Shown here: positions 43,310 to 52,186 of the stretch, in pieces
Layout: every line of letters begins with the position of its first letter
Position numbering within the stretch: position 1 is the stretch's first letter
From: Bacillus sp. Marseille-Q1617
GTDB taxonomy: Bacteria > Bacillota > Bacilli > Bacillales > Bacillaceae_B
Direction of reading: 5' to 3'
Assembly: GCF_903645295.1 (NCBI RefSeq)
Contig: NZ_CAHJXM010000003.1
Span: 823,682-887,681 of the forward strand
DNA: 64,000 bases
Translations under genes and position numbers: made by a program
Notes under the pieces: model-generated
Seen by the model: the letters and a program-made list of their open reading frames with translations, nothing else
What the model was told of the DNA's origin: nothing
The model's database searches: none

Positions 43310-43490
43310 AAGTCGTTCACTCCTATATATTTATATTTTCTTTCAAGTATTCCTCTAAAAGTGTAAATACAAACATAGTACAAAAATAATAGAAGAATAA
43401 AATACCTTTGGTATTCGTCTGGTTTTGCAATGTAGTAGATTGAATTAAATTTAGATATACATTAAAGTATTTTTATAAACAATCATGATT
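43310..43490. other. AT-rich gap, nothing recognised
   Basis: Between the divergent flank of vsr and the next terminator; no gene-like frame, no repeat found. Confidence 0.4.
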
Positions 43491-43532
43491 AAAAAAGCTG
43501 CGTTTACGTATCCCGTAACCTGCAGCTTTCTT
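43491..43532 (-). terminator. terminator overlapping the end of the small conserved gene
   Basis: AAAAAGCTGC ... GCAGCTTTCTTT; on the minus strand the AAGCTGC/GCAGCTT stem ends in TTTTTT. The 3' end of the gene forms part of the stem, as in its paralogue at 36937. Confidence 0.65.
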
Positions 43533-43710
43533 TCTTTGCCAATTTAATTACTTGCTTTATATCAGATCCCCTAAAAACATAAGTCTTTTTATCATTCTCT
43601 GTTACATAGATTTCCCCATATGCCTTTTTATCATTGAAACCCACAATCATAAAATTAAATTCTTTCTTATTATGAAATAAAATTAAGTTCAGCTCTTTAA
43701 TTTCATTCAC
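43504..43710 (-). CDS. small conserved protein, paralogue of the one at 36937-37137
   Basis: 68 residues starting GTG 43710 (NEIKELNLILFHNKKEF), with AAGAGG close upstream. The body NFMIVGFNDKKAYGEIYVTE, then KTYVFRGSDIKQVIKLAKKE, matches its paralogue throughout. Predicted all-beta plus a C-terminal helix; no export signal. Family unknown. The two copies face the same way and bracket the mosaic region 37-43.7 kb. Confidence 0.6.
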   Translation of the reverse strand: MNEIKELNLILFHNKKEFNFMIVGFNDKKAYGEIYVTENDKKTYVFRGSDIKQVIKLAKKESCRLRDT

Positions 43711-44012
43711 CTCTTTTCTGAGTATAAGAGAGGGGAAAATGACTAATAAAACTTTTTTAGAGATGAAGGTAAAAACTTTTTGCGTTCTTTCGGTACGAGT
43801 AGTTCTTTAAATGTAATTGTATCCAAGAAAAAGTCCACTTTGTTTAATTATTCCATTTATGTTAATTATACCTAAAAATAAAGTGCTTTACTATCTAATA
43901 TTAATTCAGCTTACTATCAATTAAAATCAATTGTTTCATATTAACTATAGTGTAAAATAAAAGTATATACCAATTTTAATCATATTTAGATTATTAAAGG
44001 ACTGATGTTAAT
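43711..44012. other. AT-rich leader of the DISARM-like operon
   Basis: No gene. It contains the candidate promoter listed at 43931-43958. The sequence is very A/T-rich and marks a composition change from the left side. Confidence 0.5.
43931..43958 (+). promoter_or_regulatory. candidate sigma-A promoter of the DISARM-like operon
   Basis: TTGTTT (43931-43936), 16-base spacer, TAAAAT (43953-43958), 55 bases before the first start codon. The AT-rich context makes chance matches common. Confidence 0.4.
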
Positions 44013-44972
44013 ATGAGCAAAAATTTACCTGATTTTTTAAAAGTAATAAAAGAAGATTGGTTTCTCTTCTTTTGTGAACTGGGTTATCAATTTTATAAAG
44101 AAAATTTAAACGAGCAAGGAAGGCTAAACATTGCTTTAAATGTTCCCTTTAATAAAAATATTTCTCTAGGATTAGCAATCGGAACAGCACACGCAGTGTA
44201 TACTTCCCAGCGTTTAGGAAATGAAAACTTATCTGAGTGGATAAGTAACATTAAACCGGGGACGCTAGTTTTCTACTCACCAAATACAAATTCAGAAGAA
44301 AAAAGTTATATTTATGAAGGTGTTTCTGACTTAGGACACCCAACTCTAAAAGGAATAGGTATTAATAAAGGCGTGAAGACTACATTGTCAAAAAAAGAGA
44401 CATGGAAAAATATTCGAATTGCCCCAGAACAAAATAAATATAAACGTCAAAGAACTCTTAGTACTGACAAGGGAATTGAAAAAATTTATGAAAAATATGC
44501 AGACGATTCGCTAAGGCAGTTATTTAATCCTGGGAGTCCTTACTTTTTATTAATTGGAAATGAAAATAGCATTCGAGAAGACACGATAATAGAAATAGAC
44601 GATGGATTCACAGTACAAGATTTTTTGAGGATAAAGAAATTTGGAGGAAGACAATATTCTTTTATTTCTGAATTATATTCGAGCAATGGAGATGAAGCGG
44701 ATGTATACACATTAGAGGGAGGAATTCCAGTTGTTGTAGAGGGTGCTAATTCGTTTTTAAGGTATTACGAAGATATAAAGAATAACCCTAAAGTTGTTAT
44801 TTTGACAAGAGATTCACCATTAGATACATCTTTGGATGCGTTAGAAAAAATAGAAGATTCACTTTTAATAGGTGATATAAATGGCGATGAAAATTTTTTG
44901 CAAAAAGTGACTTCGATTAATATGCCTTCAAATATAGAGATTCTGTGTTGGAGGGAAAAAGATGAGCAATGA
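44013..44972 (+). CDS. DrmE-like protein, first part (DISARM-associated)
   Basis: 319 residues, no export signal. MSKNLPDFLKVIKEDWFLFF opens the protein; VPFNKNISLGLAIGTAHAVYTS and IKPGTLVFYSPNTNSEEKSY look like an alpha/beta domain with a small beta insert, and IEIDDGFTVQDFLRIKKFGG plus IPVVVEGANSFLRYYEDI follow. No catalytic motif is identifiable. It begins the operon just before the helicase drmA, the place held by drmE in class 2 DISARM. With the next gene it adds up to about 840 residues, similar to one DrmE, so I infer a split or two-gene drmE. The 11-base overlap with the next gene indicates coupled translation. Assignment rests mainly on context. Confidence 0.5.
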   Translation: MSKNLPDFLKVIKEDWFLFFCELGYQFYKENLNEQGRLNIALNVPFNKNISLGLAIGTAHAVYTSQRLGNENLSEWISNIKPGTLVFYSPNTNSEEKSYIYEGVSDLGHPTLKGIGINKGVKTTLSKKETWKNIRIAPEQNKYKRQRTLSTDKGIEKIYEKYADDSLRQLFNPGSPYFLLIGNENSIREDTIIEIDDGFTVQDFLRIKKFGGRQYSFISELYSSNGDEADVYTLEGGIPVVVEGANSFLRYYEDIKNNPKVVILTRDSPLDTSLDALEKIEDSLLIGDINGDENFLQKVTSINMPSNIEILCWREKDEQ

Positions 44973-46521
44973 TAAAGGATTAAATAAAATTTATCAACTT
45001 TCAAGCTCCTATAAAATTAACTACATAAAAGTTAACAACTCTCTTTTAAATAAAATTTATAAAATTTCTAGGGAAAAATTTTATAGTGAAGAATATAATG
45101 ATGAGTTATTTGGTAGGTTTTTGATGCCACTACGATTTGCTTTATATGAGATATCCACATCCTTAAAACCTTACTGTGAAATAATAGATGAAGAAGAGTT
45201 AACGGAATTAAGGAATGTCTTATACACAATTAATTCAATTTATAATGATCAAGAAGAATATAATCAATTATTTGATTTACTTTTAAAGATTGTTTCTATT
45301 AAAAGCAATCCAATATTGGATTATCTAAAAACAAATGTAATTAATCATAGTTCTCAAATACATGCAGTAGTAACTAAAAGAGAAATAGAAGAAAGCCAAA
45401 AAGAATTTGTAAAGAAACAAACTGGCGTACAAACTATTGAATTTTATTCAGAGAAAGCTTTTAAAAGAACAAACCTGTCCTTTGATTTTGTTATTTTTAT
45501 TGGAAATGAAAAATATTTTGATTACTCATTTAACAGTGTTCCACGAGCTATGGTGAGTTACTATCTGTCATATAGTATTTACGATAATAAATTTGAAAAT
45601 AATAATATGTTTTCACATCTAAATCAAGCAAGTTATTATTCTACCATGTATAAAGGGTTAACAATAGCAAGTAATGAAATAAAAAATACTGATGATGAAA
45701 ATGACTTAGACTTAACGGGAAATTCCGAAGAACTAATTAACACAATTCCACCCGCTAATATAGAAGAACCAAAAGTAAGTTCATGGGTGTTTCAAGATAT
45801 AATTTCGAAAATAGACAAGCATGAAAAAACAGAGCTTATTGAAATTGTACCAGTAGAATTAACACAGGGACGTATTATTCTCTTAGCAAAAAAAGAAAGA
45901 AAACATGAAATACTCACTAAAGGCCGAAGAATTGAGAAGAGAAAACTAGGCTCTATAACAACCGAGGATTACTTATTGATTCGAAATCAAAGTGAAAGCA
46001 CTTTAATTAAAACAATGGCAGATGAACTTTTTGCTGATGAAAATATTTCTGAATACCGATACTTACAGAAAAAGTTGAAGAAGTATTTAAAAAAACTAGT
46101 TAAAAAGCACGGAACTGAAAAACTATGCCGTATACTAAAGAAAAAGGGATTAGAATCCATTAATGAATTGAAAATTAACCATTTATTAAAAGATGAGTCA
46201 TTTAAACTAAAGAATAATAAAGAATATGCGAACTTTTTATTAATACTTACAAAGGGAAATGAAAAAACTGCCACTAAGTATTATGAGGCATCACGAAAGC
46301 TTGCAGCGTTCCATATTCAAGCTGGAAGAATGATTAGTAATGAATTAAGAAGAAAAATAAAAGAAGTAGATTTATCTCAACTTTATGAAACAGGTTCTCA
46401 AATTGTTGAATTACCTGAGTATAAAGGGGCTTCTTTTACTATTGAGAGGATACTAGAATTTAAGAATGAGATTTTTTCTGTTCCGTTAAGCCAAGAGAAG
46501 AAAATTATTAAATATTTATGA
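44962..46521 (+). CDS. DrmE-like protein, second part (DISARM-associated)
   Basis: 519 residues with GGAGGGAAAAAG before ATG 44962. Helical N-terminal half (LFGRFLMPLRFALYEISTSL), an alpha/beta segment with SFDFVIFIGNEKYFDYSFNS, then a Lys-rich basic region (RYLQKKLKKYLKKLVKKHGT) and an end with YYEASRKLAAFHIQAGRMIS and TGSQIVELPEYKGASFTIER. The basic region could bind nucleic acid. No enzyme motif is visible. The last residues lie 16 bases before drmA, and the operon order matches class 2 DISARM with drmE before drmA. Whether the break between the two parts is natural gene fission or decay is unknown; the clean start signal favours fission. Confidence 0.5.
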   Translation: MSNDKGLNKIYQLSSSYKINYIKVNNSLLNKIYKISREKFYSEEYNDELFGRFLMPLRFALYEISTSLKPYCEIIDEEELTELRNVLYTINSIYNDQEEYNQLFDLLLKIVSIKSNPILDYLKTNVINHSSQIHAVVTKREIEESQKEFVKKQTGVQTIEFYSEKAFKRTNLSFDFVIFIGNEKYFDYSFNSVPRAMVSYYLSYSIYDNKFENNNMFSHLNQASYYSTMYKGLTIASNEIKNTDDENDLDLTGNSEELINTIPPANIEEPKVSSWVFQDIISKIDKHEKTELIEIVPVELTQGRIILLAKKERKHEILTKGRRIEKRKLGSITTEDYLLIRNQSESTLIKTMADELFADENISEYRYLQKKLKKYLKKLVKKHGTEKLCRILKKKGLESINELKINHLLKDESFKLKNNKEYANFLLILTKGNEKTATKYYEASRKLAAFHIQAGRMISNELRRKIKEVDLSQLYETGSQIVELPEYKGASFTIERILEFKNEIFSVPLSQEKKIIKYL

Positions 46522-46536
46522 AAAGGGGACGACTAT

Positions 46537-49500
46537 ATGGGACTTGAAATTAATATTGAGAATAGAGATGAACTTATTGATAAAATAAAACAAGAATTGA
46601 TTGGCCCGGTTAAAGTGAATAAGGACAAAATGTCCCCATTAAAAGTAACCCAAAATGTCGTATTTTCAAATAAGGAAGAAACTTATAATAAATATTATAA
46701 TTCTCAGACATTAGAAGAGATTCTTCAGGTTAATCCTCCTTTATTACAATATTCAGCTGGAGTTTTATTCCCATTTGAGACTGCAAGTGATGAAGTATTA
46801 ACTCAAGAGAAAGATTTAACTGAAAGTAATGTTGAAGGTGAAGAAAAATTTATTACGAAAGATGGAATAAAAAATATTGAAACACTAATAGAAAGAAGTA
46901 GTTCATTTAACTTTAATAACAAAGAGGTAGATGAAGAAGAAAATGTCGATTTAATGCCACAAAAAAATGACTTTTCACCCGCGAGTTTAGCCCTAAGTTA
47001 TTATGTGCGACTTGAGAAAGAAAACTCTAAAATGAATATCGAGATAAATGGGGGAAGTTATAAGAACTTTCCTGTAAGTTTAGCAGATGGGAAGAAATTA
47101 AATAAATGGTGGACTCGTGAAGCAATTAATATAGATCCCATCCAATATTCTAAAAAAGATCTAACAGAGAAATCTACCCATACTAAAAACATTAATGTGA
47201 ATGGACTAACTTTACAATTATTACTTTTTTCACGAAACTATGGGGATAATAAGTTTTTAATAACCATTAGTCTAACTAACCGAACTCCTGTCACATCTGA
47301 CAAGTTACTAGAAGAATGTTGTTTATTTCAGAGTGAAATATCGATAACCTTATCTGAATATATTCAAAATCAGTTTTGTCCTTACCCATCAACTACAACT
47401 AGTACAGAATTGGATGAAGAGGAAAATTCTAATAAATTACTTTATCGAGAAGCACAAACTTTTGCGTTAGGACATGGCTGTTCGGCAAATTGGTTTCAAG
47501 ATAAGGAACGTAGATATATTGAAAGGATTTCATCTACATTTTTACCTGAATATGAAGCTATAAGTATGACTCCTGATATTACTGATGAATATGGGAATAC
47601 GTATTCCATTTCAATGTTAGATTTAGCTGAACTCGTTCCAAACTCTGATACGATTGAGGAGATATTAAGTAATCTCGTAGAAACATATGAAAAATGGATT
47701 GATATAAAGGAAAAAGAAGTTGCATCATTACAAGCGGAATATGGAAATACTCCAAAAAATCATTTAGATAAGTGTAGAGAATCTGCTCAACGAATGAAAA
47801 GCGGAATTGAACTTCTAAAAAAAGACCAGAAGGTAAGGAAGGCCTTTAAATTAGCCAACTATGCAATGGCGATACAACAAGTTGTCGGAACCAATATTAG
47901 AGATGGTGAAGTTAAGGATAATAATATCTTTTATGATCAAGAAATAGAATTCAGAGAAATTCCTAAATATAATGACATTTTGGGGAGAAATAGGGGGAGC
48001 TGGAGAGCTTTTCAGATTGCATTTTTTCTAATGTCTATTCCTTCGGTAGCTGAAGGAAACTCGATAGATAGAGAGGTTGTTGACTTAATTTGGTTTCCTA
48101 CAGGTGGTGGGAAAACGGAGGCTTATTTAGGTGTAGCAGCTTTCTCAATGTTCTTAAAAAGACTCAAAGATAATAATGACACTGGAACAGATATTATCAT
48201 GAGATATACACTTCGTTTGTTAACAACTGACCAATTTCAACGTTCTTCTAGATTAATTTGTGCAATGGAAATGTTGCGCAAAAAATTCTCTGAGGACATT
48301 GGGGAAACTCCTTTCTCAATAGGAATCTGGTTAGGTTCGAAAGTAACACCTAATCAAAATGCAGGTTCTTATGGTGCAAAAGAACAACTAAAACAATGGA
48401 AAGAAGGAAATGACCGTAAGTCTTTCATAGTAAAGTCTTGTCCGTGGTGCGGGGCCAAGTTGGGGAAATATACAGTTAATGATGAGGTTGTCACAACAGG
48501 AATAGCATCCAGACGAAAAAAAACAAAGAAAAAGGAAGAACGAATTCTCGGCTATGACTATAGCCGGAAAAATAAAGAATTAACAATTAATTGTCCAGAT
48601 GAGAAATGCCCATTTCATAAAAAAATTGATGTATATATTGTAGACGAATCTATTTATGAAAACCAGCCTACGTTTATTATTGGGACAATAGACAAATTTG
48701 CTATGTTATCGTGGAAACCAGAAGCACGTGCATTGTTTGGGATCGATATGAATGGAATAAGGCAATACTCACCTCCTAATTTAATAATTCAGGATGAACT
48801 TCATCTTATATCAGGTCCGTTAGGGTCAATGACGGGGATGTATGAAATATTAATAGAAGAATTATCAACGGATCGAAGAACAGAAAATCCAATTAAACCC
48901 AAAATAATATGTTCAACCGCAACAATACGTCGCTATGAAGAACAAATAATGGCTCTATATGGAAGAGATAAAAATAAAGCTAAACTTTTCCCAAGTCCGG
49001 GGCTTTCCCATGATGATTCCTTTTTTGCGAAAGTAGCTGTTGACGAAAATAATCTTCCGGCTAAAGGAAGAAAGTATGTGGGGGTTTATTCTCCAGTAAT
49101 TGGAATGCAGATGTTACAGGTGAAAATTTATTCTATATTACTGCAATCTGTTATGAATTTCCATGAAGACAATAGAGACCCTTTTTGGACATTATTAAGT
49201 TTCTTTAATAGTTTAAGAGAATTAGGTGGAGCGCTCACATTATTACAAACAGATATACCTAGTTATCTTAATCAGGTACGAAAAAAACACAATATTACAG
49301 ATAGAGACCAGACACGATGGCTAAATAATTTCCTTGAACTTACTTCGCGCTTAGATAGTGGAGAAGTTTCAGACGTAATTCATAAATTAAAAGATAACAA
49401 GAATTCTATAGATGTATGTCTAGCATCCAACATAATAGAGGTAGGGGTAGATATAGATCGGCTTTCATTGATGACTGTAGTGGGTCAACCTAAGAATACA

Positions 49501-50091
49501 GCACAGTATATTCAAGTTACTGGTAGGGTTGGCCGGAATTGGAAAGAGCGTCCGGGTCTTGTAGTTACTTTATATAAAACGGGAATCTCTAGAGATAAAT
49601 CCCACTTTGAGCATTTTAGAGAGTATCATGAACGACTGTATTCAAAAGTTGAGCCAACAAGTGTAACTCCTTATTCTGATCCATGTATTAATAGATCTTT
49701 ATATGGGTTAATTATCGGATATCTAAGACAGTTACATGATGGAAAAGTAGCAGAGTCACCAGAGTATGTACGGGAGCATATAAACTCGTTAAATAGTTTT
49801 AAAACTTTACTATTAAATCGTGTAAAGTTGATTGATCCTAAGCAAACCCCAGTGGTAGTTAAAAACTTTGATTTATACGTAAACCATATTCTGAATTTAG
49901 GTGCAACAAGTTGGGAAGAGAAAAGTGATGGAGGATATTTTTTAATGTATCAGTCAGGAAGTTATATCCAGGAAAGATACAAAAGTACCGCACTACCAGT
50001 TCCTATGTCAATGAGAAATGTTGATGCTTCATGTCAAGGTGAAGTCACAAACTCTTATCTTGTGAAAGAGTTGGAGGGAATTCATGTATGA
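46537..50091 (+). CDS. drmA: DISARM helicase DrmA
   Basis: 1184-residue helicase-domain protein, AAAAGGGGACG before ATG 46537. Walker A is IWFPTGGGKTEAYLG with K526; motif II is LIIQDELHLISGPLGSMTGM (D753-E-L-H); motif III ICSTATIRR; motifs V/VI LASNIIEVGVDIDRLSL and QYIQVTGRVGRNW. The 480-residue N-terminal part is specific. A zinc-binding insert CPWCGAKL...CPDEKCPFH lies between motifs I and II. In DISARM, DrmA with DrmB forms the core complex that loads on foreign DNA. It overlaps drmB by 4 bases (ATGA). Confidence 0.88.
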   Translation: MGLEINIENRDELIDKIKQELIGPVKVNKDKMSPLKVTQNVVFSNKEETYNKYYNSQTLEEILQVNPPLLQYSAGVLFPFETASDEVLTQEKDLTESNVEGEEKFITKDGIKNIETLIERSSSFNFNNKEVDEEENVDLMPQKNDFSPASLALSYYVRLEKENSKMNIEINGGSYKNFPVSLADGKKLNKWWTREAINIDPIQYSKKDLTEKSTHTKNINVNGLTLQLLLFSRNYGDNKFLITISLTNRTPVTSDKLLEECCLFQSEISITLSEYIQNQFCPYPSTTTSTELDEEENSNKLLYREAQTFALGHGCSANWFQDKERRYIERISSTFLPEYEAISMTPDITDEYGNTYSISMLDLAELVPNSDTIEEILSNLVETYEKWIDIKEKEVASLQAEYGNTPKNHLDKCRESAQRMKSGIELLKKDQKVRKAFKLANYAMAIQQVVGTNIRDGEVKDNNIFYDQEIEFREIPKYNDILGRNRGSWRAFQIAFFLMSIPSVAEGNSIDREVVDLIWFPTGGGKTEAYLGVAAFSMFLKRLKDNNDTGTDIIMRYTLRLLTTDQFQRSSRLICAMEMLRKKFSEDIGETPFSIGIWLGSKVTPNQNAGSYGAKEQLKQWKEGNDRKSFIVKSCPWCGAKLGKYTVNDEVVTTGIASRRKKTKKKEERILGYDYSRKNKELTINCPDEKCPFHKKIDVYIVDESIYENQPTFIIGTIDKFAMLSWKPEARALFGIDMNGIRQYSPPNLIIQDELHLISGPLGSMTGMYEILIEELSTDRRTENPIKPKIICSTATIRRYEEQIMALYGRDKNKAKLFPSPGLSHDDSFFAKVAVDENNLPAKGRKYVGVYSPVIGMQMLQVKIYSILLQSVMNFHEDNRDPFWTLLSFFNSLRELGGALTLLQTDIPSYLNQVRKKHNITDRDQTRWLNNFLELTSRLDSGEVSDVIHKLKDNKNSIDVCLASNIIEVGVDIDRLSLMTVVGQPKNTAQYIQVTGRVGRNWKERPGLVVTLYKTGISRDKSHFEHFREYHERLYSKVEPTSVTPYSDPCINRSLYGLIIGYLRQLHDGKVAESPEYVREHINSLNSFKTLLLNRVKLIDPKQTPVVVKNFDLYVNHILNLGATSWEEKSDGGYFLMYQSGSYIQERYKSTALPVPMSMRNVDASCQGEVTNSYLVKELEGIHV

Positions 50092-52025
50092 AAAATAAAA
50101 AAGAAACCAGTATCCCTTTAAGAAGAGCTGAGTTAATATCACCTTTTGGTGTAGGTGCTATATCAACGAACAATGAGGGTATTAATATGATGACAGGTGT
50201 ACTTGATCAGTGGTTTAAAGGAAATAATGTAGATTTAGCTGATTATAGATTTAATGAGTCGAGACTTGAGAATATCTTAGGAGTTAAGGAATTCCGTCTT
50301 CCTCCCGATTATAGATCAACATTTGGTAAAAATGGTGGCAGCCTTAAAAATGTAGATCTTAAAATTCCTATGATACTCTTTCCAACATGGTTTTATTGTA
50401 ACCGTTGTAGGAAAATGGAGAAGCTTCATCTCGCTGATATTAGTAAGAAAAAGTGCAAACATTGTAATAATGGTTACTTAGTTCAAGTACCTTTTGTGAC
50501 AGTTTGTAAGCATGGGCATATTGATGATTTTCCTTGGAATGAGTGGGTTCATAGAAATATATCCACTAAATGTAAAGGACCTTTAAAACTTGTATCAACA
50601 GGAGGGGCAACACTTACAAGTATGCGTGTTGAATGTACTGTTTGTGGAGATAAATATAAGAGGTCATTAAAAGGGATTACCTCTAGATTGGACAATGGAA
50701 ATAATTCTCCTCTTGTAACACTAGTACAAGAAGGAAAAACTTTTCTATGTACCGGTAGAAAACATTGGTATGGTACTAATGAAACTGCACATGAAGAATG
50801 TTTTGAACAACCTTTTGTGTTATTAAGAAACTCGAATAACGTTTATTACCCTGACGTTATTAGCGCTCTTTATTTACCTGGAGATTACTCAAGTGAACTA
50901 AAAGAAGTAATTGAATTTTTAAAGCAGGAACCTATTGCTCATGAAATTGAGACATTAAAAACTGTTATTGATGAAAAAGAAAAGATTGCAACTTATCTAT
51001 TAAATAAGTTTAGTGTCGATCTCCAAACAGCAAACAATCAAACTATTACTAAGGCACTTACTTTAATTGAAGCGGAAAGTGGGGTAATAGAAGATGATGA
51101 ATTGGAAGATATTGAGAGAAAGCTTAGATATCAGGAATTCTGTTCTCTAATTGAAACCATAGATAATAAGCATCTAAAAGTTGTTTCAGAGTATAATGAA
51201 AAATTGAAATCCCTAGTGGAGTATAAAAAACTAGGGATATCTAAAATTCATCTTGTACCTAAATTACGGGATACTAGGGTATTGTTTGGCTTTGAAAGGC
51301 TTAATAGTGATCAATCTATAAATAGGGAAAAAATAAATAAAGGTAAAGAAGTACTTTTTAGGAATCCTAGTAATCCAGAAAATAATTGGTTGCCAGGTTA
51401 TACAGTTTACGGAGAAGGTATATTTATTGAATTCAATGATGTAGCTTTAACTAAATGGGAAAATAGTAGATTGGTAAAAGAACATTTTAGTTTACTACAG
51501 TCTAGGTATAAAGAGGTGCAAGCAGCGGGTATAGTGAGGGATAAAGAGCTTAGTCCTAGGTATGTAATGTTGCACACGTTAGCTCATTTGTTAATATCTG
51601 AGATGATATTTGAATGTGGATACAGCACTTCAGCTTTACGAGAACGATTGTATATTTCAAAAGAAAACGGAAAAGAGATGAACGGTTTTTTGATATATAC
51701 TGCTTCAGGTGACTCTGAAGGAACTATGGGTGGCCTAGTTAGGCTTGGAGAAAAGGATACTTTATTTGAGATTCTACAAAGATCTATTGACAAAGCTAGA
51801 TGGTGTTCATCAGACCCTGTTTGCACAGAAATAGGAGTTACATCAGGTCAAGGGATTCATTCGTTAAATATAGCAGCTTGTCATAACTGTACTTATCTTC
51901 CAGAAACGTCATGTGAAGAGTTTAATAGATTTTTAGATAGGTCATTGATTGTAGGGGTATCAGATGCCCAAAGTATAGGTTTTTTTACAGATTATTTAGA
52001 CACTATTGTCGAAAAGAAAAAATAG
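50088..52025 (+). CDS. drmB: DISARM protein DrmB (DUF1998)
   Basis: 645 residues, start overlapping the drmA stop. N-terminal RRAELISPFGVGAISTNNEG is typical of DrmB. Zinc sites: FYCNRCRKMEKLHLADISKK with KCKHC, then CKHGHIDDFPWNEWVH, and VECTVCGDKYKRSL. The DUF1998 end contains MLHTLAHLLISEMIFECGYS, the GFLIYTASGDSEGTMGGLVR block and the Cys cluster CSSDPVCTE...ACHNCTYLPETSCEEFN. DrmB partners DrmA in DNA sensing and autoinhibition. This pair is the most diagnostic part of the system. Confidence 0.88.
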   Translation: MKNKKETSIPLRRAELISPFGVGAISTNNEGINMMTGVLDQWFKGNNVDLADYRFNESRLENILGVKEFRLPPDYRSTFGKNGGSLKNVDLKIPMILFPTWFYCNRCRKMEKLHLADISKKKCKHCNNGYLVQVPFVTVCKHGHIDDFPWNEWVHRNISTKCKGPLKLVSTGGATLTSMRVECTVCGDKYKRSLKGITSRLDNGNNSPLVTLVQEGKTFLCTGRKHWYGTNETAHEECFEQPFVLLRNSNNVYYPDVISALYLPGDYSSELKEVIEFLKQEPIAHEIETLKTVIDEKEKIATYLLNKFSVDLQTANNQTITKALTLIEAESGVIEDDELEDIERKLRYQEFCSLIETIDNKHLKVVSEYNEKLKSLVEYKKLGISKIHLVPKLRDTRVLFGFERLNSDQSINREKINKGKEVLFRNPSNPENNWLPGYTVYGEGIFIEFNDVALTKWENSRLVKEHFSLLQSRYKEVQAAGIVRDKELSPRYVMLHTLAHLLISEMIFECGYSTSALRERLYISKENGKEMNGFLIYTASGDSEGTMGGLVRLGEKDTLFEILQRSIDKARWCSSDPVCTEIGVTSGQGIHSLNIAACHNCTYLPETSCEEFNRFLDRSLIVGVSDAQSIGFFTDYLDTIVEKKK

Positions 52026-52114
52026 ATTGGAATTTTGCAAGGACCTTTATTCCCACCTTCAATCTTAGCTATTTGTTATAAAAAATATTATTAAATATAT
52101 TTTTCTCAAATATG

Positions 52115-52167
52115 TAGACAAGGTGAATGTATGTTCGGTATAATTTGTGTCATATACAGGACAAATT
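52115..52167 (+). promoter_or_regulatory. promoter with overlapping inverted-repeat operator before the methyltransferase
   Basis: TAGACA (52115-52120), 18-base spacer, TATAAT (52139-52144). Directly overlapping the -10 box is AATTTGTGTC-ATATACA-GGACAAATT (52142-52167), an imperfect inverted repeat with AATTTGT/ACAAATT arms. AAAGGAG follows before the start. Since the enzyme carries its own HTH domain, autorepression at this site is likely. Confidence 0.65.
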
Positions 52168-52186
52168 GACCTAAAGGAGACACAAA

